From: Fidelibacterota bacterium | Lineage (GTDB): Bacteria > Fidelibacterota > Marinisomatia > SCGC-AAA003-L08 > D37C17 | Length of the DNA stretch: 64,000 nt | Assembly: GCA_030748955.1 (NCBI GenBank) | Contig: JASMKZ010000001.1 | Location: forward strand, 1 to 64,000 | Direction of reading: 5' to 3' | Shown here: one piece after another, positions 39,146 to 48,448 of the stretch | How positions within the stretch are numbered: position 1 is the stretch's first letter | How the letters are laid out: the number at the start of each line of letters is the position of its first letter | Notes under the pieces: model-generated | Seen by the model: the letters and a program-made list of their open reading frames with translations, nothing else | Told to the model about the DNA's origin: nothing | Databases searched by the model: none | Program-made: the position numbers and the translations under genes

Positions 39146-39493
39146 TTAAAAAGGAACATCTTCATCAGAAAATGGTGTAGCAACCGAAGCATCGGCCATT
39201 TCAGGCTGAGGAGGTGGAAAATCATTATTGTTTATATCGGGAGGGGTTGCCATAACTTCCTGACCATACGTTTTTATTGCCAATTGATTTACCTGTTCCT
39301 TTATGTCCCGGTCAGCCCAAACGGTATCATGATATTCCTCATCACTTCCCTTTTGGCTAGGGAATCCTACGAACAGTCCATTTATACCTTCTACCAGCTT
39401 AAAACCCTTAAGTGTAAATCCATCTTCTGTCTGTAAATCAAAAAACGCACGGATTTTACCCCAACTGCCCTTATTCATTCTTTCAATTTTCAA
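39146..39493 (-). CDS. spoVG: SpoVG-family RNA/DNA-binding regulator
   Basis: A 115-residue protein. The core (about residues 14-80) reads RAFFDLQTEDGFTLKGFKLVEGINGLFVGFPSQK and matches the SpoVG fold, where hDhxVIDGxxGLFVAMPSxK is diagnostic. The C-terminus has an extra acidic Pro-rich tail (NDFPPPQPE). SpoVG proteins bind nucleic acids and act as global regulators in several phyla. The start is TTG, with GAGG upstream. It is the first gene of the minus-strand run spoVG-crcB-sdhCAB. (Quoted motif spans are short parts of that core.). Confidence 0.85.
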   Translation of the reverse strand: MKIERMNKGSWGKIRAFFDLQTEDGFTLKGFKLVEGINGLFVGFPSQKGSDEEYHDTVWADRDIKEQVNQLAIKTYGQEVMATPPDINNNDFPPPQPEMADASVATPFSDEDVPF

Positions 39494-39745
39494 TGTTAAT
39501 TTCCTCTATTAATGTAGGTCTAAATATACAGAGCTATTTGTATGTAGCACAAAGAAGGAATTGAGAAAAAATGTAATATGCGTGAATGTATTTTTTTAAG
39601 AGAATCGCAGATTTTAAGTATGTTGTTGTTAATAATATGATTTTACATTTTCCCATTTTTAAAACCGCTCAATATCTTGGTCATTTTAATTAAAGGCCTG
39701 TAAATTTTCCCCACAATTAAGCTATACGAGTCAAGGATTACATTT

Positions 39746-42439
39746 ATGAAAACAGTCTATTTCTTTGGAGATGGAAAAGCAGATGGTTCTGCTTATGACA
39801 AAAATATACTTGGAGGTAAGGGCGCCAATCTAGCAGAAATGACCACATTGGGAATCCCCGTACCTCCAGGATTTACTATTAGCACCGATGTCTGTACATA
39901 TTTTATGCAGAAAGGAGAATATCCAGCAGATTTAACAAATGAAGTAGAAAACAATCTTCATCAAATAGAAAGCATCATGGGACATACATTTGGTGATAGC
40001 AATAACCCACTATTGGTTTCTGTGCGCTCAGGAGCCCGCCAGTCCATGCCCGGCATGATGGAGACGGTGCTAAATATTGGCCTAACATCCCAAACGATTC
40101 CCGGGCTGATTCAGAAATCAGGGGATGAGCGTTTTGCTTATGATGCCTACCGCCGCCTAATTACAATGTATGCAGATGTGGTAATGGAGAAAGCTGCGGA
40201 TATAGAGCTAGGGGAGGGGGAAGGAATCCGTGAAAAATTAGAAGCGCTTTTGGAAAATTTAAAACTTAAGAAAAAGGTAAAAAATGACGCTGATTTAGGT
40301 GCGGAGGATCTTAAATGTCTTTGTGAAAAATTCAAGGAAACCATTAAAACACATTTAGGACAAGAATTTCCAAATGATCCACACACCCAACTTTGGGGAG
40401 GCGTTACCGCAGTTTTTAAATCTTGGCATGGCAAACGAGCAGCCCATTATCGTAATATAGAAAATATCCCCAGCGAATGGGGCACTGCCGTGAATATACA
40501 GGCAATGGTATTTGGAAATATGGGTGAGGACTGCGCAACAGGGGTAGCGTTTACTCGTAATCCTGCTACGGGAGAAAATAAATTTTATGGGGAATGGCTG
40601 CAGAATGCACAGGGAGAAGATGTTGTGGCGGGATTGCGTACCCCCAACCCATTAAATGAATCCAGTCGAATTGGTGGTGGTGAAAGTTTGCCAACATTGG
40701 AAAATAATATGCCAACCATTTATGCTGAATTAGCTGCCATTCAACAGCGTCTGGAAATCCATTACCATGATATGCAGGATATTGAATTTACTATTCAAAA
40801 TGGCCGACTATGGATGTTACAAACGCGCACAGGAAAACGAAATGGCGCTGCAGCAATTCGTATGGCAATGGAAATGTTAGAATCTGGAATGATAGATGAA
40901 GAAACAGCAATAATGCGAGTTAACACAGAGCAATTAGATGAAATAATGCATCCTACATTAGACACTGATATTGAAAACAGCTTTTCTATTATGGCCACAG
41001 GATTACCGGCGGGGCCAGGGGGGGCATCAGGACAGATTGTATTCACGGCAGATGATGCGGAAAACTGGCATAATAATGGAAAAAAAGTCATTTTAGTTCG
41101 GAAAGAAACATCTCCGGAAGATATTCATGGCATGTATGCTTCACAGGCAGTTCTCACAGCGCGTGGTGGCATGACTTCCCATGCAGCCCTGGTTGCCAGA
41201 GGATGGGGAAAGTGCTGTGTGGTGGGATGTTCCGAAATGCAAATTTCCACTATTGACAAAACACTTTCCAGCAACGGGACTCTTTTAAAAGAAGGAGACT
41301 GGATCACATTAAATGGCAGCACAGGAAATGTATATGCAGGAGAAATTCCATTAAAGGCTGCGGATTTACAGTCCAATATTTTTTTTAAAAAACTGATGAA
41401 GTTGGCAGATAAACATAGAGCTATGGGAGTTCGAACCAATGCAGACAGTCCAATAGAAGCGAAACAGGCACTTGAATTTGGAGCCCAAGGCATTGGACTA
41501 TGTCGCACAGAGCATATGTTTTTTAACCCGGAACGCATCATGTCTATACGGGAAATGATTATAGCTGAAAATGAAGAGGATCGGAGAAAGGCTATCATGA
41601 AATTATTACCTCATCAGAAATCTGATTTCTATGAAATCCTTAAAACTATGGCACCCTACCCGGTAACCATTCGCCTATTGGACCCCCCGTTGCATGAATT
41701 TCTTCCGCAGGAAAACTCACAAATACAGGAATTAGCTCAATCTCTAAAGATGTCTCGAAATAAATTAGATGCACGGATTGAACACTTACATGAATTAAAC
41801 CCAATGTTGGGGCATAGGGGCTGTCGACTAGGAATTTCTTACCCTGAAATTACAGAAATGCAAGCCAAGGCAATTTTTGAGGCTACAGCTGAATTAATAA
41901 TGGAGGGCATTGTTCCACATCCTGAGGTCATGGTGCCTCTGGTAGGCTCAGTTTCAGAGTTTATACACCAAAGAAAAATTATTGATGCCATGGCGAATCA
42001 AGTACAAGAAAAAAACAAGGTAAAAATTGATTATTTAGTGGGAACCATGATTGAACTGCCGCGGGCTTGTGCCACGGCAGATAAAATTGCCAAGGAAGCA
42101 GAGTTTTTTTCTTTTGGTACCAACGACCTCACTCAAACGGCCTTTGGATTTTCTAGAGACGATATAGGCAGTTTTCTGCCGGACTATTTAGAACAAAACA
42201 TATTGCCAGGGGATCCTTTTCAATCCATCGACAAAGAGGGTGTAGGTAGCCTGGTTACAATGGGGGTGGAAAAAGGCCGTTCAGTTAACGCAAAATTAAA
42301 AATTGGTATTTGCGGAGAGCATGGAGGAGATCCTCAGTCTATTCATTTCTTTCAAAAATCGGGGCTGGACTATGTGAGTTGTTCACCATTCAGGGTTCCC
42401 ATTGCCAGGCTTGCAGCCGCACAGGCAGAGGCGGGTTAA
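39746..42439 (+). CDS. ppdK: Pyruvate, phosphate dikinase
   Basis: An 897-residue enzyme that interconverts pyruvate and PEP using ATP and phosphate. The N-terminal nucleotide-binding domain opens GGKGANLAEMTTLGIPVPPGF. The swivelling domain has the phospho-His in GGMTSHAALVARGWGK. The PEP domain contains GIGLCRTEHMFF and the catalytic Cys in SCSPFRVPIARLA near the C-terminus. Length is normal. AAGGA lies 8 bases before the ATG. It is transcribed alone, divergently from spoVG across a 252-bp spacer. PPDK instead of pyruvate kinase suggests a PPi-based or reversible glycolysis, but that is inference. Confidence 0.96.
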   Translation: MKTVYFFGDGKADGSAYDKNILGGKGANLAEMTTLGIPVPPGFTISTDVCTYFMQKGEYPADLTNEVENNLHQIESIMGHTFGDSNNPLLVSVRSGARQSMPGMMETVLNIGLTSQTIPGLIQKSGDERFAYDAYRRLITMYADVVMEKAADIELGEGEGIREKLEALLENLKLKKKVKNDADLGAEDLKCLCEKFKETIKTHLGQEFPNDPHTQLWGGVTAVFKSWHGKRAAHYRNIENIPSEWGTAVNIQAMVFGNMGEDCATGVAFTRNPATGENKFYGEWLQNAQGEDVVAGLRTPNPLNESSRIGGGESLPTLENNMPTIYAELAAIQQRLEIHYHDMQDIEFTIQNGRLWMLQTRTGKRNGAAAIRMAMEMLESGMIDEETAIMRVNTEQLDEIMHPTLDTDIENSFSIMATGLPAGPGGASGQIVFTADDAENWHNNGKKVILVRKETSPEDIHGMYASQAVLTARGGMTSHAALVARGWGKCCVVGCSEMQISTIDKTLSSNGTLLKEGDWITLNGSTGNVYAGEIPLKAADLQSNIFFKKLMKLADKHRAMGVRTNADSPIEAKQALEFGAQGIGLCRTEHMFFNPERIMSIREMIIAENEEDRRKAIMKLLPHQKSDFYEILKTMAPYPVTIRLLDPPLHEFLPQENSQIQELAQSLKMSRNKLDARIEHLHELNPMLGHRGCRLGISYPEITEMQAKAIFEATAELIMEGIVPHPEVMVPLVGSVSEFIHQRKIIDAMANQVQEKNKVKIDYLVGTMIELPRACATADKIAKEAEFFSFGTNDLTQTAFGFSRDDIGSFLPDYLEQNILPGDPFQSIDKEGVGSLVTMGVEKGRSVNAKLKIGICGEHGGDPQSIHFFQKSGLDYVSCSPFRVPIARLAAAQAEAG

Positions 42440-44691
42440 GGACACATTCTAGCATCCTGCTCACCTAAATACCGCTCTACACAGTCTGGATAGGGCGGAC
42501 AAATTTTGTTTTGGGAAATATTAAATATTTTTAATTCAGGCAACATTTCACAAATACTTTCAGGTATGGTTGTTAACTCATTAACCCCCAAATACAAATA
42601 ATACAAGCGCATATTTTTCCATTTTTGAACCCCAATTTCAAGTGGCTGTCTCCCATCTAAACTTTTGTTTTGTGATATAAAATCATTAAGAATGGAGATG
42701 TCTTTTTCAAAATAACATTCACCATCAATATCAAAATAACCATAGGGACAAAAACTTTTTTCGCAATTGACAGTATTCTGAGCTCCAATATAATCAAAAC
42801 ATTGCAAATATGGAGGACAGAGCAAATTATTTGTCACTTGAAAGCTCTGTAAATTTGGATATATTAAGCAAAAATTTTCTGGGAGTGCTTCTAGATTATT
42901 ATTATTCAAATTTAAATACTCAAGCCGGTATAGTTTATTAATACTTTCGGGCACATTAGTAATACCAATTCCATCCAAACTTAATTGTTGAAGGCGATTA
43001 TTTTTCCAAACCTGATATCCGATTAATAGTGGATGATATCCGGTAATTACCTCATTGGTTCTTGTAAAATCAATGAGAACTTGTAAATCATCATAGTAAT
43101 AACATCGACAATCAAAAATAACATGACCTTCGGGGCAGGCAAAAGTAGGAGCACAATCATCAATATTTTGAAACTCCACATTTTCAACCTGGCTTTCGGG
43201 GTAGGTAAAAACGGGGGTACAATCATCAATATTTTGAAAGCCCACATTTTCAATGCATGATGGGTAGGGTGGACAAATAAAATTATTTGTCATATCAAAT
43301 GCAGATAATTTTGAATGAACATCACAAATACTTTCCGGCATTTCAGTCAATTGATTGCCAGCCAAAATCAGTCGATTCAATTTTCCGCCAATCCAATTTT
43401 GCATTCCACCAGTATCACCAATTTCAAGCGGAGACCACCCCTGCAATGACGGATTATTATCAATAATATCTTGCAGAATTTTTAGATGCTCCGTAAAATA
43501 ACATTCTCCATCAATTTCTGAATAATTATCTGGACAAAGATATTCACAATCATCAATATTTTGAAAGCCCACATTTTCAATGCATGATGGGTAGGGAATA
43601 CAAATAGCGTTATTGCTGAGGTCAAGCATTGAAAGGTTCGAGTACACATCACAAATATTTATGGGAATATTGGTTAAGTTCAATGAGGATAGATCAAGTG
43701 AAACAAGCCTCATATTTTTCCATTCTTGCTTGCCGATTTCAAGAGGATCCATCCCCTTTATGCTTTCATTATTATCTATAAAACCTTGTAAAATATTAAT
43801 ATAATTATGAAATTTTTCTAAATGTAATTCTGACGAGCTATTATGAAAAAAAATGAGTTCACTATTATCGGAAACCTCACTAGAAGAAATATTGGTGTTA
43901 TTTAGCGTCGCATCGTCACAAGCCTGAGTATTCTGATATCCAATATATTCGAAACAATGAGGATAGGGAGGGCATATGAAATTATTTGATACATCAAAGT
44001 ATTGTAGTGTTGGATACACATCACACAAATTTTCCGGGAGAATAGTAAGATTATTATTTATAAGATTTAAATGAGACAACATTCCATTATTCCAGTGCTG
44101 GAAGCCAATATCTTTACCGAGCTCTAAAGGAGCTGATCCCTGTAATGCAGCATTGGTATCGATTATAGATTGGAGAATTTGTAAATGATTATTATAATAA
44201 CATTCCCCCTGAATTTCTGTATAATCTTCTGGACAATTAAATGATTCACAATCATTCGTTTCCTGTTTACCTATATAATCAAAACAATAGGGATATGGAG
44301 GACATATCTTATTATCAGAAAGATTAAGCTGAGAATAATAGGGATAAATACTACATACTCCTTCGGGGAGAGTAGAAATATTATTTTTTTCTAAATCGAG
44401 ACGGATAAGGTCTTTTAAAAGTCCTATACTATCCGGAATGGCAGAAATATTTTGATTTCCAAGATAAAGGTATGTGAGGCGGCTATCTGTCCACTCCTGA
44501 TGTCCTATATTGAGGATATCGGTGTTTTTCAGATTTTTATTAATATCAATGAAATCCTGTAAAACATCTATATGTTGCTTAAAATAACATCCTCCATCAA
44601 TTTCAATAAAATTACTTGGGCAATCCGCACTGTACGCAAAATTATATAGAAACCATACGAGAAATAGATTTTTTAAAGCCATAGTAAGCAT
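42436..44691 (-). CDS. Exported leucine-rich-repeat protein with six cysteine-bounded modules
   Basis: About 750 residues. A signal peptide (MALKNLFLVWFLYNFAYSA region) is followed by six tandem modules of roughly 105-150 residues. Each module has a CP..Y.EI.GECY-like opening, a helical L.ILQ.IID.N segment with PLEIG..W, one to three LRRs (LxxLxLxxNxLTxIPESIC), and a closing ICPPYPxC...IGxQ....C. Module 3 has lost its opening Cys pair. Several in-frame ATG starts exist (44745, 44691, 44682); the later ones give a clean signal peptide. Probably extracellular or cell-surface binding. It converges on ppdK with a few bases of overlap and diverges from the dockerin gene. Confidence 0.75.
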   Translation of the reverse strand: MLTMALKNLFLVWFLYNFAYSADCPSNFIEIDGGCYFKQHIDVLQDFIDINKNLKNTDILNIGHQEWTDSRLTYLYLGNQNISAIPDSIGLLKDLIRLDLEKNNISTLPEGVCSIYPYYSQLNLSDNKICPPYPYCFDYIGKQETNDCESFNCPEDYTEIQGECYYNNHLQILQSIIDTNAALQGSAPLELGKDIGFQHWNNGMLSHLNLINNNLTILPENLCDVYPTLQYFDVSNNFICPPYPHCFEYIGYQNTQACDDATLNNTNISSSEVSDNSELIFFHNSSSELHLEKFHNYINILQGFIDNNESIKGMDPLEIGKQEWKNMRLVSLDLSSLNLTNIPINICDVYSNLSMLDLSNNAICIPYPSCIENVGFQNIDDCEYLCPDNYSEIDGECYFTEHLKILQDIIDNNPSLQGWSPLEIGDTGGMQNWIGGKLNRLILAGNQLTEMPESICDVHSKLSAFDMTNNFICPPYPSCIENVGFQNIDDCTPVFTYPESQVENVEFQNIDDCAPTFACPEGHVIFDCRCYYYDDLQVLIDFTRTNEVITGYHPLLIGYQVWKNNRLQQLSLDGIGITNVPESINKLYRLEYLNLNNNNLEALPENFCLIYPNLQSFQVTNNLLCPPYLQCFDYIGAQNTVNCEKSFCPYGYFDIDGECYFEKDISILNDFISQNKSLDGRQPLEIGVQKWKNMRLYYLYLGVNELTTIPESICEMLPELKIFNISQNKICPPYPDCVERYLGEQDARMCP
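43219..43269. repeat. 51-bp exact direct repeat inside the LRR gene (copy 1)
   Basis: A 51-bp stretch here is identical to 43546-43596, 327 bp away, inside the LRR gene. It encodes the module-closing segment around YPSCIENVGFQNIDDC. A third, partial copy with small differences begins at 43153. The identity at the DNA level, well above that of the rest of the modules, points to recent duplication or gene conversion between modules. Confidence 0.9.
43546..43596. repeat. 51-bp exact direct repeat inside the LRR gene (copy 2)
   Basis: Identical in all 51 positions to 43219-43269 in the same orientation. The 327-bp distance equals 109 codons, so the repeat is in frame and an exchange between copies would remove or add one complete module without breaking the protein. 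Confidence 0.9.
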
Positions 44692-44862
44692 ATAATTTAC
44701 AATTAATGTATGAGATGATGGAAAATATAGAAGTGTTTTTTTCAAAAGCTACCATTTTCATAAATTCACCATTTGTAACAGTATATTACAGAAAACAGAA
44801 AATAGAAGGATTTATTAGAGGAGTATTGTTAACTTCTTTTCTAAATTATGGAGGAAATTGGT

Positions 44863-46461
44863 ATGAAAACAGGAAAAGCGATTATTACGGCAATAATCTT
44901 ATTGTATACTTCTCTTATTGTTGCAGAAGAATATACTCCTGAACAGAAGCAGGCGCTGGGTCAAAAAGCCCTTCATGAAATGATGCAGAAAATATTTTCT
45001 GAAGCCATGGCGGCAAAGCGCGCTTTTTTAGAGAGCAACCAAAGAGAGATTCCCTTATCGAATTTTGCCACCACTGCCCCGCGTTCTGAATTTATTGTAA
45101 ATGCCGATATATCAGAGGAATTGGCCGCTGGAACACAATCATCAACGGTATATGTTTCTACTGATGGTCAACTTACATGGCAATCAGCTCCTGCTATCCC
45201 CTTGGGAACAGCAGGATATGAAACAACATGGGGCGGTATTATTACCACCAATGATGGTAGCTCAGCGCATTCTTACTTGTCGGGACTTGTAGATTCCGAA
45301 GCTCTAGGAGAGGGCTTTGGAACGATAATTGTTTCTGGCACTCCTCATAACATTGACGGCAACTGGCCTCCAGGAAGCAACTTGTATGCCCACATGGTAG
45401 ATGAACCCTCTGGAGATGCTTCTTCAAATTATGATATTACTGCAGTTCAAGGCACTTACAAGGGTAATGATGCGGTAGATGGGGAGGGTAACGAATATAT
45501 AGATGTGGAAAGATTTTATATGAACCTTTCACTTAATGGCGGCTGCTGCGATGAAGGCGGACTTTTTGGCCCTTGGTATTTATATGGTGTGGGGATTGTC
45601 AACCCCGAAGCCGAGGAAGCTGTGGCCTATGCTATAGGGTATGGTGATGGCGGTTTTGGCCAGCTAACCCCCGGTCTTTTAAAATTAACCGGCGATCTAT
45701 CTACAGGCGACATTGGCAGTTTTGATTATATAACTACCAACATTTCCTATAGTACCAGCGGAAATGATATGCAGGCTACAGCGCTCATGAGCTATATAAT
45801 AAATGACAGCCAGTGGGGCACCTGGCCCAATTCTTATAATGGTTTTATTGTTCTGGGCGTAACTGTAGAAGCTTCTCTTGATGGCTTAGATGTAGCGGCC
45901 GAAGTTTTAGACCAAACTAACCCCGGTCTTATGATTTGTACGACTACTTCTCAAGAAGGCAACATTCCACTTTCTCTTAGTAACCCTGAATTTGATAGTG
46001 AAACCAATACGCTATCGGTTTCTTATTCTGATGGTGATGGCAACCTGCCATGGTTTAAATCTGCCCAGATTTGTGATTCTGGTACAGATAACTGTTTTTT
46101 CCAAATGGACATGATTCCTGATGGCCATACCTATGAAGATGGCGTCCGATTTTCTGCGTCATTTGACAGTGGAGATGTTTCCAATGGAGATTATGACGCT
46201 CATTTCTGGTTTGCCGATGATGATATTGAAAACTATCCAAGCGCACAAATAAACTTGCCTATTACTGTTGGAAGCGGCGGTGGCGGCTGTGCCTTAGAAG
46301 GTGATTTAAATGCTGACGGTATACCAAATGTGCTTGATATTGTGTTACTGGTAAACTTGGTTCTCGGCGGTAATGAGCCTGGTGACTGTTCTGATGTAAA
46401 CGGGGACGGCATATTAAATGTGCTGGATATTGTACTGCTTGTGAATATTGTTCTAGGCTGA
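44863..46461 (+). CDS. Exported protein with C-terminal type I dockerin repeats
   Basis: About 532 residues. The signal peptide (KAIITAIILLYTSLIVAEE) is followed by a coiled segment rich in Lys and Gln, a large beta-rich region of unknown family (about residues 60-470), and two 22-residue calcium-binding repeats at the end: GDLNADGIPNVLDIVLLVNL and DVNGDGILNVLDIVLLVNIV. These match type I dockerin (DxNxDGxxxxxDxxxL), the module that docks to cohesins. No cohesin or cellulase is in the window. The frame is open five codons upstream, but GGAGG sits 8 bases before the ATG at 44863. A strong hairpin terminator follows. Confidence 0.8.
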   Translation: MKTGKAIITAIILLYTSLIVAEEYTPEQKQALGQKALHEMMQKIFSEAMAAKRAFLESNQREIPLSNFATTAPRSEFIVNADISEELAAGTQSSTVYVSTDGQLTWQSAPAIPLGTAGYETTWGGIITTNDGSSAHSYLSGLVDSEALGEGFGTIIVSGTPHNIDGNWPPGSNLYAHMVDEPSGDASSNYDITAVQGTYKGNDAVDGEGNEYIDVERFYMNLSLNGGCCDEGGLFGPWYLYGVGIVNPEAEEAVAYAIGYGDGGFGQLTPGLLKLTGDLSTGDIGSFDYITTNISYSTSGNDMQATALMSYIINDSQWGTWPNSYNGFIVLGVTVEASLDGLDVAAEVLDQTNPGLMICTTTSQEGNIPLSLSNPEFDSETNTLSVSYSDGDGNLPWFKSAQICDSGTDNCFFQMDMIPDGHTYEDGVRFSASFDSGDVSNGDYDAHFWFADDDIENYPSAQINLPITVGSGGGGCALEGDLNADGIPNVLDIVLLVNLVLGGNEPGDCSDVNGDGILNVLDIVLLVNIVLG

Positions 46462-46492
46462 TACTTATTTAAGATATAATATTATTTTATAT

Positions 46493-46517
46493 AAGCCCCT
46501 GTTAAATGCAGGGGCTT
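46493..46517 (+). terminator. Rho-independent terminator after the dockerin gene
   Basis: A perfect 9-bp stem (AAGCCCCTG / CAGGGGCTT) with a 7-base loop lies 31 bases after the dockerin gene stop and is followed by a T-rich stretch (CTTATTTTATAT). It is the clearest intrinsic terminator in the window and isolates the dockerin gene from the membrane protein gene downstream. Confidence 0.85.
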
Positions 46518-46589
46518 CTTATTTTATATAATATTTTCTTAAACAATAAGAACCCCATATATTATACTCTCAATATATAAAGGACTCAT

Positions 46590-47309
46590 ATGAATTACAC
46601 TTCTACTAAAAGCAATCAAGCCTTAATGGCCCAAGCCCTTAAATCTCTAACGGGGAAATGGGGTATAGCAATCGGCGCATGGCTCGTATTTTTTATTTTG
46701 ACTGATTTTCAAGTGGGCTGGGAATGGCAGGGGGATGATGGTGGAGACTATAAAATTGGTTTGAAAATAATTGGCTTATTAATTGGCGGTCCATTAGCTC
46801 TTGGGTATACAACGTTAATATTACTTATTTCAAGAAATCAAAAGCCAGATTTTGCAATTTTGTTCAGCGGATTTAAACGCTTTGGTATTTCTTTGGCGGC
46901 ATATTTATTAATGGCTATATTCATCATACTTTGGTTTCTTTTATTAATTATTCCTGGAATCATTGCATGCCTGCGATATTCGCAGACTTGGTATATTTTA
47001 TCAGAAGATGAAAATATTGGACCATTAGAGGCTATTACAAAAAGTAAAGAAATGATGGTTGGCAATAAATGGAAATTATTTTGTCTCTATTTCCGATTCA
47101 CCGGATGGTTTATTTTATGTATTGTTACTCTTGGATTCGCGGGATTATATGTGGGGCCCTATTTAAGTCAGAGTTGTGCCAATTTTTATAATGACTTAAT
47201 AAATGATAATCTTATAGAAAAAACAGATCCCGATGAAAAAAACCAGGAAACGAATGAAGATAAACTAACAGAATCTCATGAACCTGAAGAAGAAGAGACA
47301 GGAGCTTAA
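46590..47309 (+). CDS. Multi-pass membrane protein (DUF975-like)
   Basis: A 239-residue protein with about five hydrophobic segments (near residues 28-48, 62-85, 105-140 and 170-200). The stretch GPLEAITKSKEMMVGNKWKLF, connecting two hydrophobic segments, is the DUF975-type signature also seen in the protein at 6718-7428. The C-terminus is a highly acidic, polar tail of about 30 residues (EKTDPDEKNQETNEDKL region), probably cytoplasmic. Function is unknown. It converges with ltaE, overlapping by 4 bases. Confidence 0.6.
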   Translation: MNYTSTKSNQALMAQALKSLTGKWGIAIGAWLVFFILTDFQVGWEWQGDDGGDYKIGLKIIGLLIGGPLALGYTTLILLISRNQKPDFAILFSGFKRFGISLAAYLLMAIFIILWFLLLIIPGIIACLRYSQTWYILSEDENIGPLEAITKSKEMMVGNKWKLFCLYFRFTGWFILCIVTLGFAGLYVGPYLSQSCANFYNDLINDNLIEKTDPDEKNQETNEDKLTESHEPEEEETGA

Positions 47310-48373
47310 TTTACTATTTTATGAAAAGCCTCTAATGTTTTTTCTATATCATCTCCGGTAATACCATAATGCGTTACCAATCTAAAGCGGTCAGGACTGC
47401 TTTCAATAAAGCGAATATTATCTAGGGCGATTTGAAAGGGATAGACTGTAATATTTTTAGTTTGGCGGGCTAGCTGTTCACATCGTTTGGCGCCTTTTTC
47501 TATATCAAAGTAAAGTATATTACTTTTAATACTTTCCCTATCAATTGATAAACCTTCAATTTCACCAATCCCTTCGGCAAGGCGCCTAGTATTTTTATGA
47601 TCTTCCTTTATCTGATCTAACATATTATCTAATGAATACATACCGGCAGATGCTATGATTCCCGCCTGTCGCATACCTCCACCTAGCGCCTTTCGAGTTC
47701 GTCTGGCATGATAGATAAATTTTTCACTACCACAAATTACAGATCCAATTGGGGCTGCAAGTCCTTTTGATAAACAAAAAGTTACAGAATCAGCATCTTT
47801 GACAAGCTCACGGACACCAACACTAAGGGCAACGGCAGCATTAAATATTCTAGCCCCATCAATATGCAGTTTCATATCATTATCACGGGCAATTTGAGCC
47901 ACATCCTTAATATAGTCTGTCGAAATGGGCGATCCATTACAGAGATTGTGGGTATTTTCCAGCGTGATGGCAGATGTTTTTGGAAAGTGATCATTATCCA
48001 TGCGGATAGCAGATTTTATTTCATCAATATCAATAGTACCATCTATTTGATTTGTTAGCTGTCTTGAATGGATCCCGCCAAATGCAGAGATGCCGCCAGC
48101 TTCATAAACAAAGGTATGGGCCTTATGGCCCAATATAATTTCACTGCCCCTTGGGCAATGAACTAAGATAGATGCCAAATTTCCCATAGTTCCGCTGGGA
48201 ACCAACAATCCCCCCTCTTTTCCCATAATTAAAGCAGCTTTTTGTTCTAGTTTATTGACACAGGGATCTTCCGCAAATACATCGTCACCCAGCTTGGCGC
48301 TTGCTATAGCTTTACGCATTTCATCTGATGGAAGAGTAACCGTATCACTTCTAAGATCAATTATATTATTCAA
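47306..48373 (-). CDS. ltaE: Low-specificity L-threonine aldolase
   Basis: A 355-residue fold-type I PLP enzyme that cleaves threonine to glycine and acetaldehyde. The N-terminus DLRSDTVTLPSDEMRKA with GDDVFAEDPCVNKLE is the family signature. The PLP Lys is in FCLSKGLAAPIGS, and the His stack residue is in LENTHN. The C-terminal segment is typical. It is transcribed alone, divergently from the amidohydrolase across 75 bp. Confidence 0.92.
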   Translation of the reverse strand: MNNIIDLRSDTVTLPSDEMRKAIASAKLGDDVFAEDPCVNKLEQKAALIMGKEGGLLVPSGTMGNLASILVHCPRGSEIILGHKAHTFVYEAGGISAFGGIHSRQLTNQIDGTIDIDEIKSAIRMDNDHFPKTSAITLENTHNLCNGSPISTDYIKDVAQIARDNDMKLHIDGARIFNAAVALSVGVRELVKDADSVTFCLSKGLAAPIGSVICGSEKFIYHARRTRKALGGGMRQAGIIASAGMYSLDNMLDQIKEDHKNTRRLAEGIGEIEGLSIDRESIKSNILYFDIEKGAKRCEQLARQTKNITVYPFQIALDNIRFIESSPDRFRLVTHYGITGDDIEKTLEAFHKIVN

Positions 48374-48448
48374 TTTATATTTTCCTATAATTCATACAAG
48401 TTTCAATTTAATCCACATTTATGCCAAAGCATAATCCTAAATTTAAAC

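Noticed and set aside
38760-39160. Fluoride riboswitch ahead of crcB
   Set aside because: Only 10 bases separate crcB from spoVG, so there is no space for the aptamer directly upstream.
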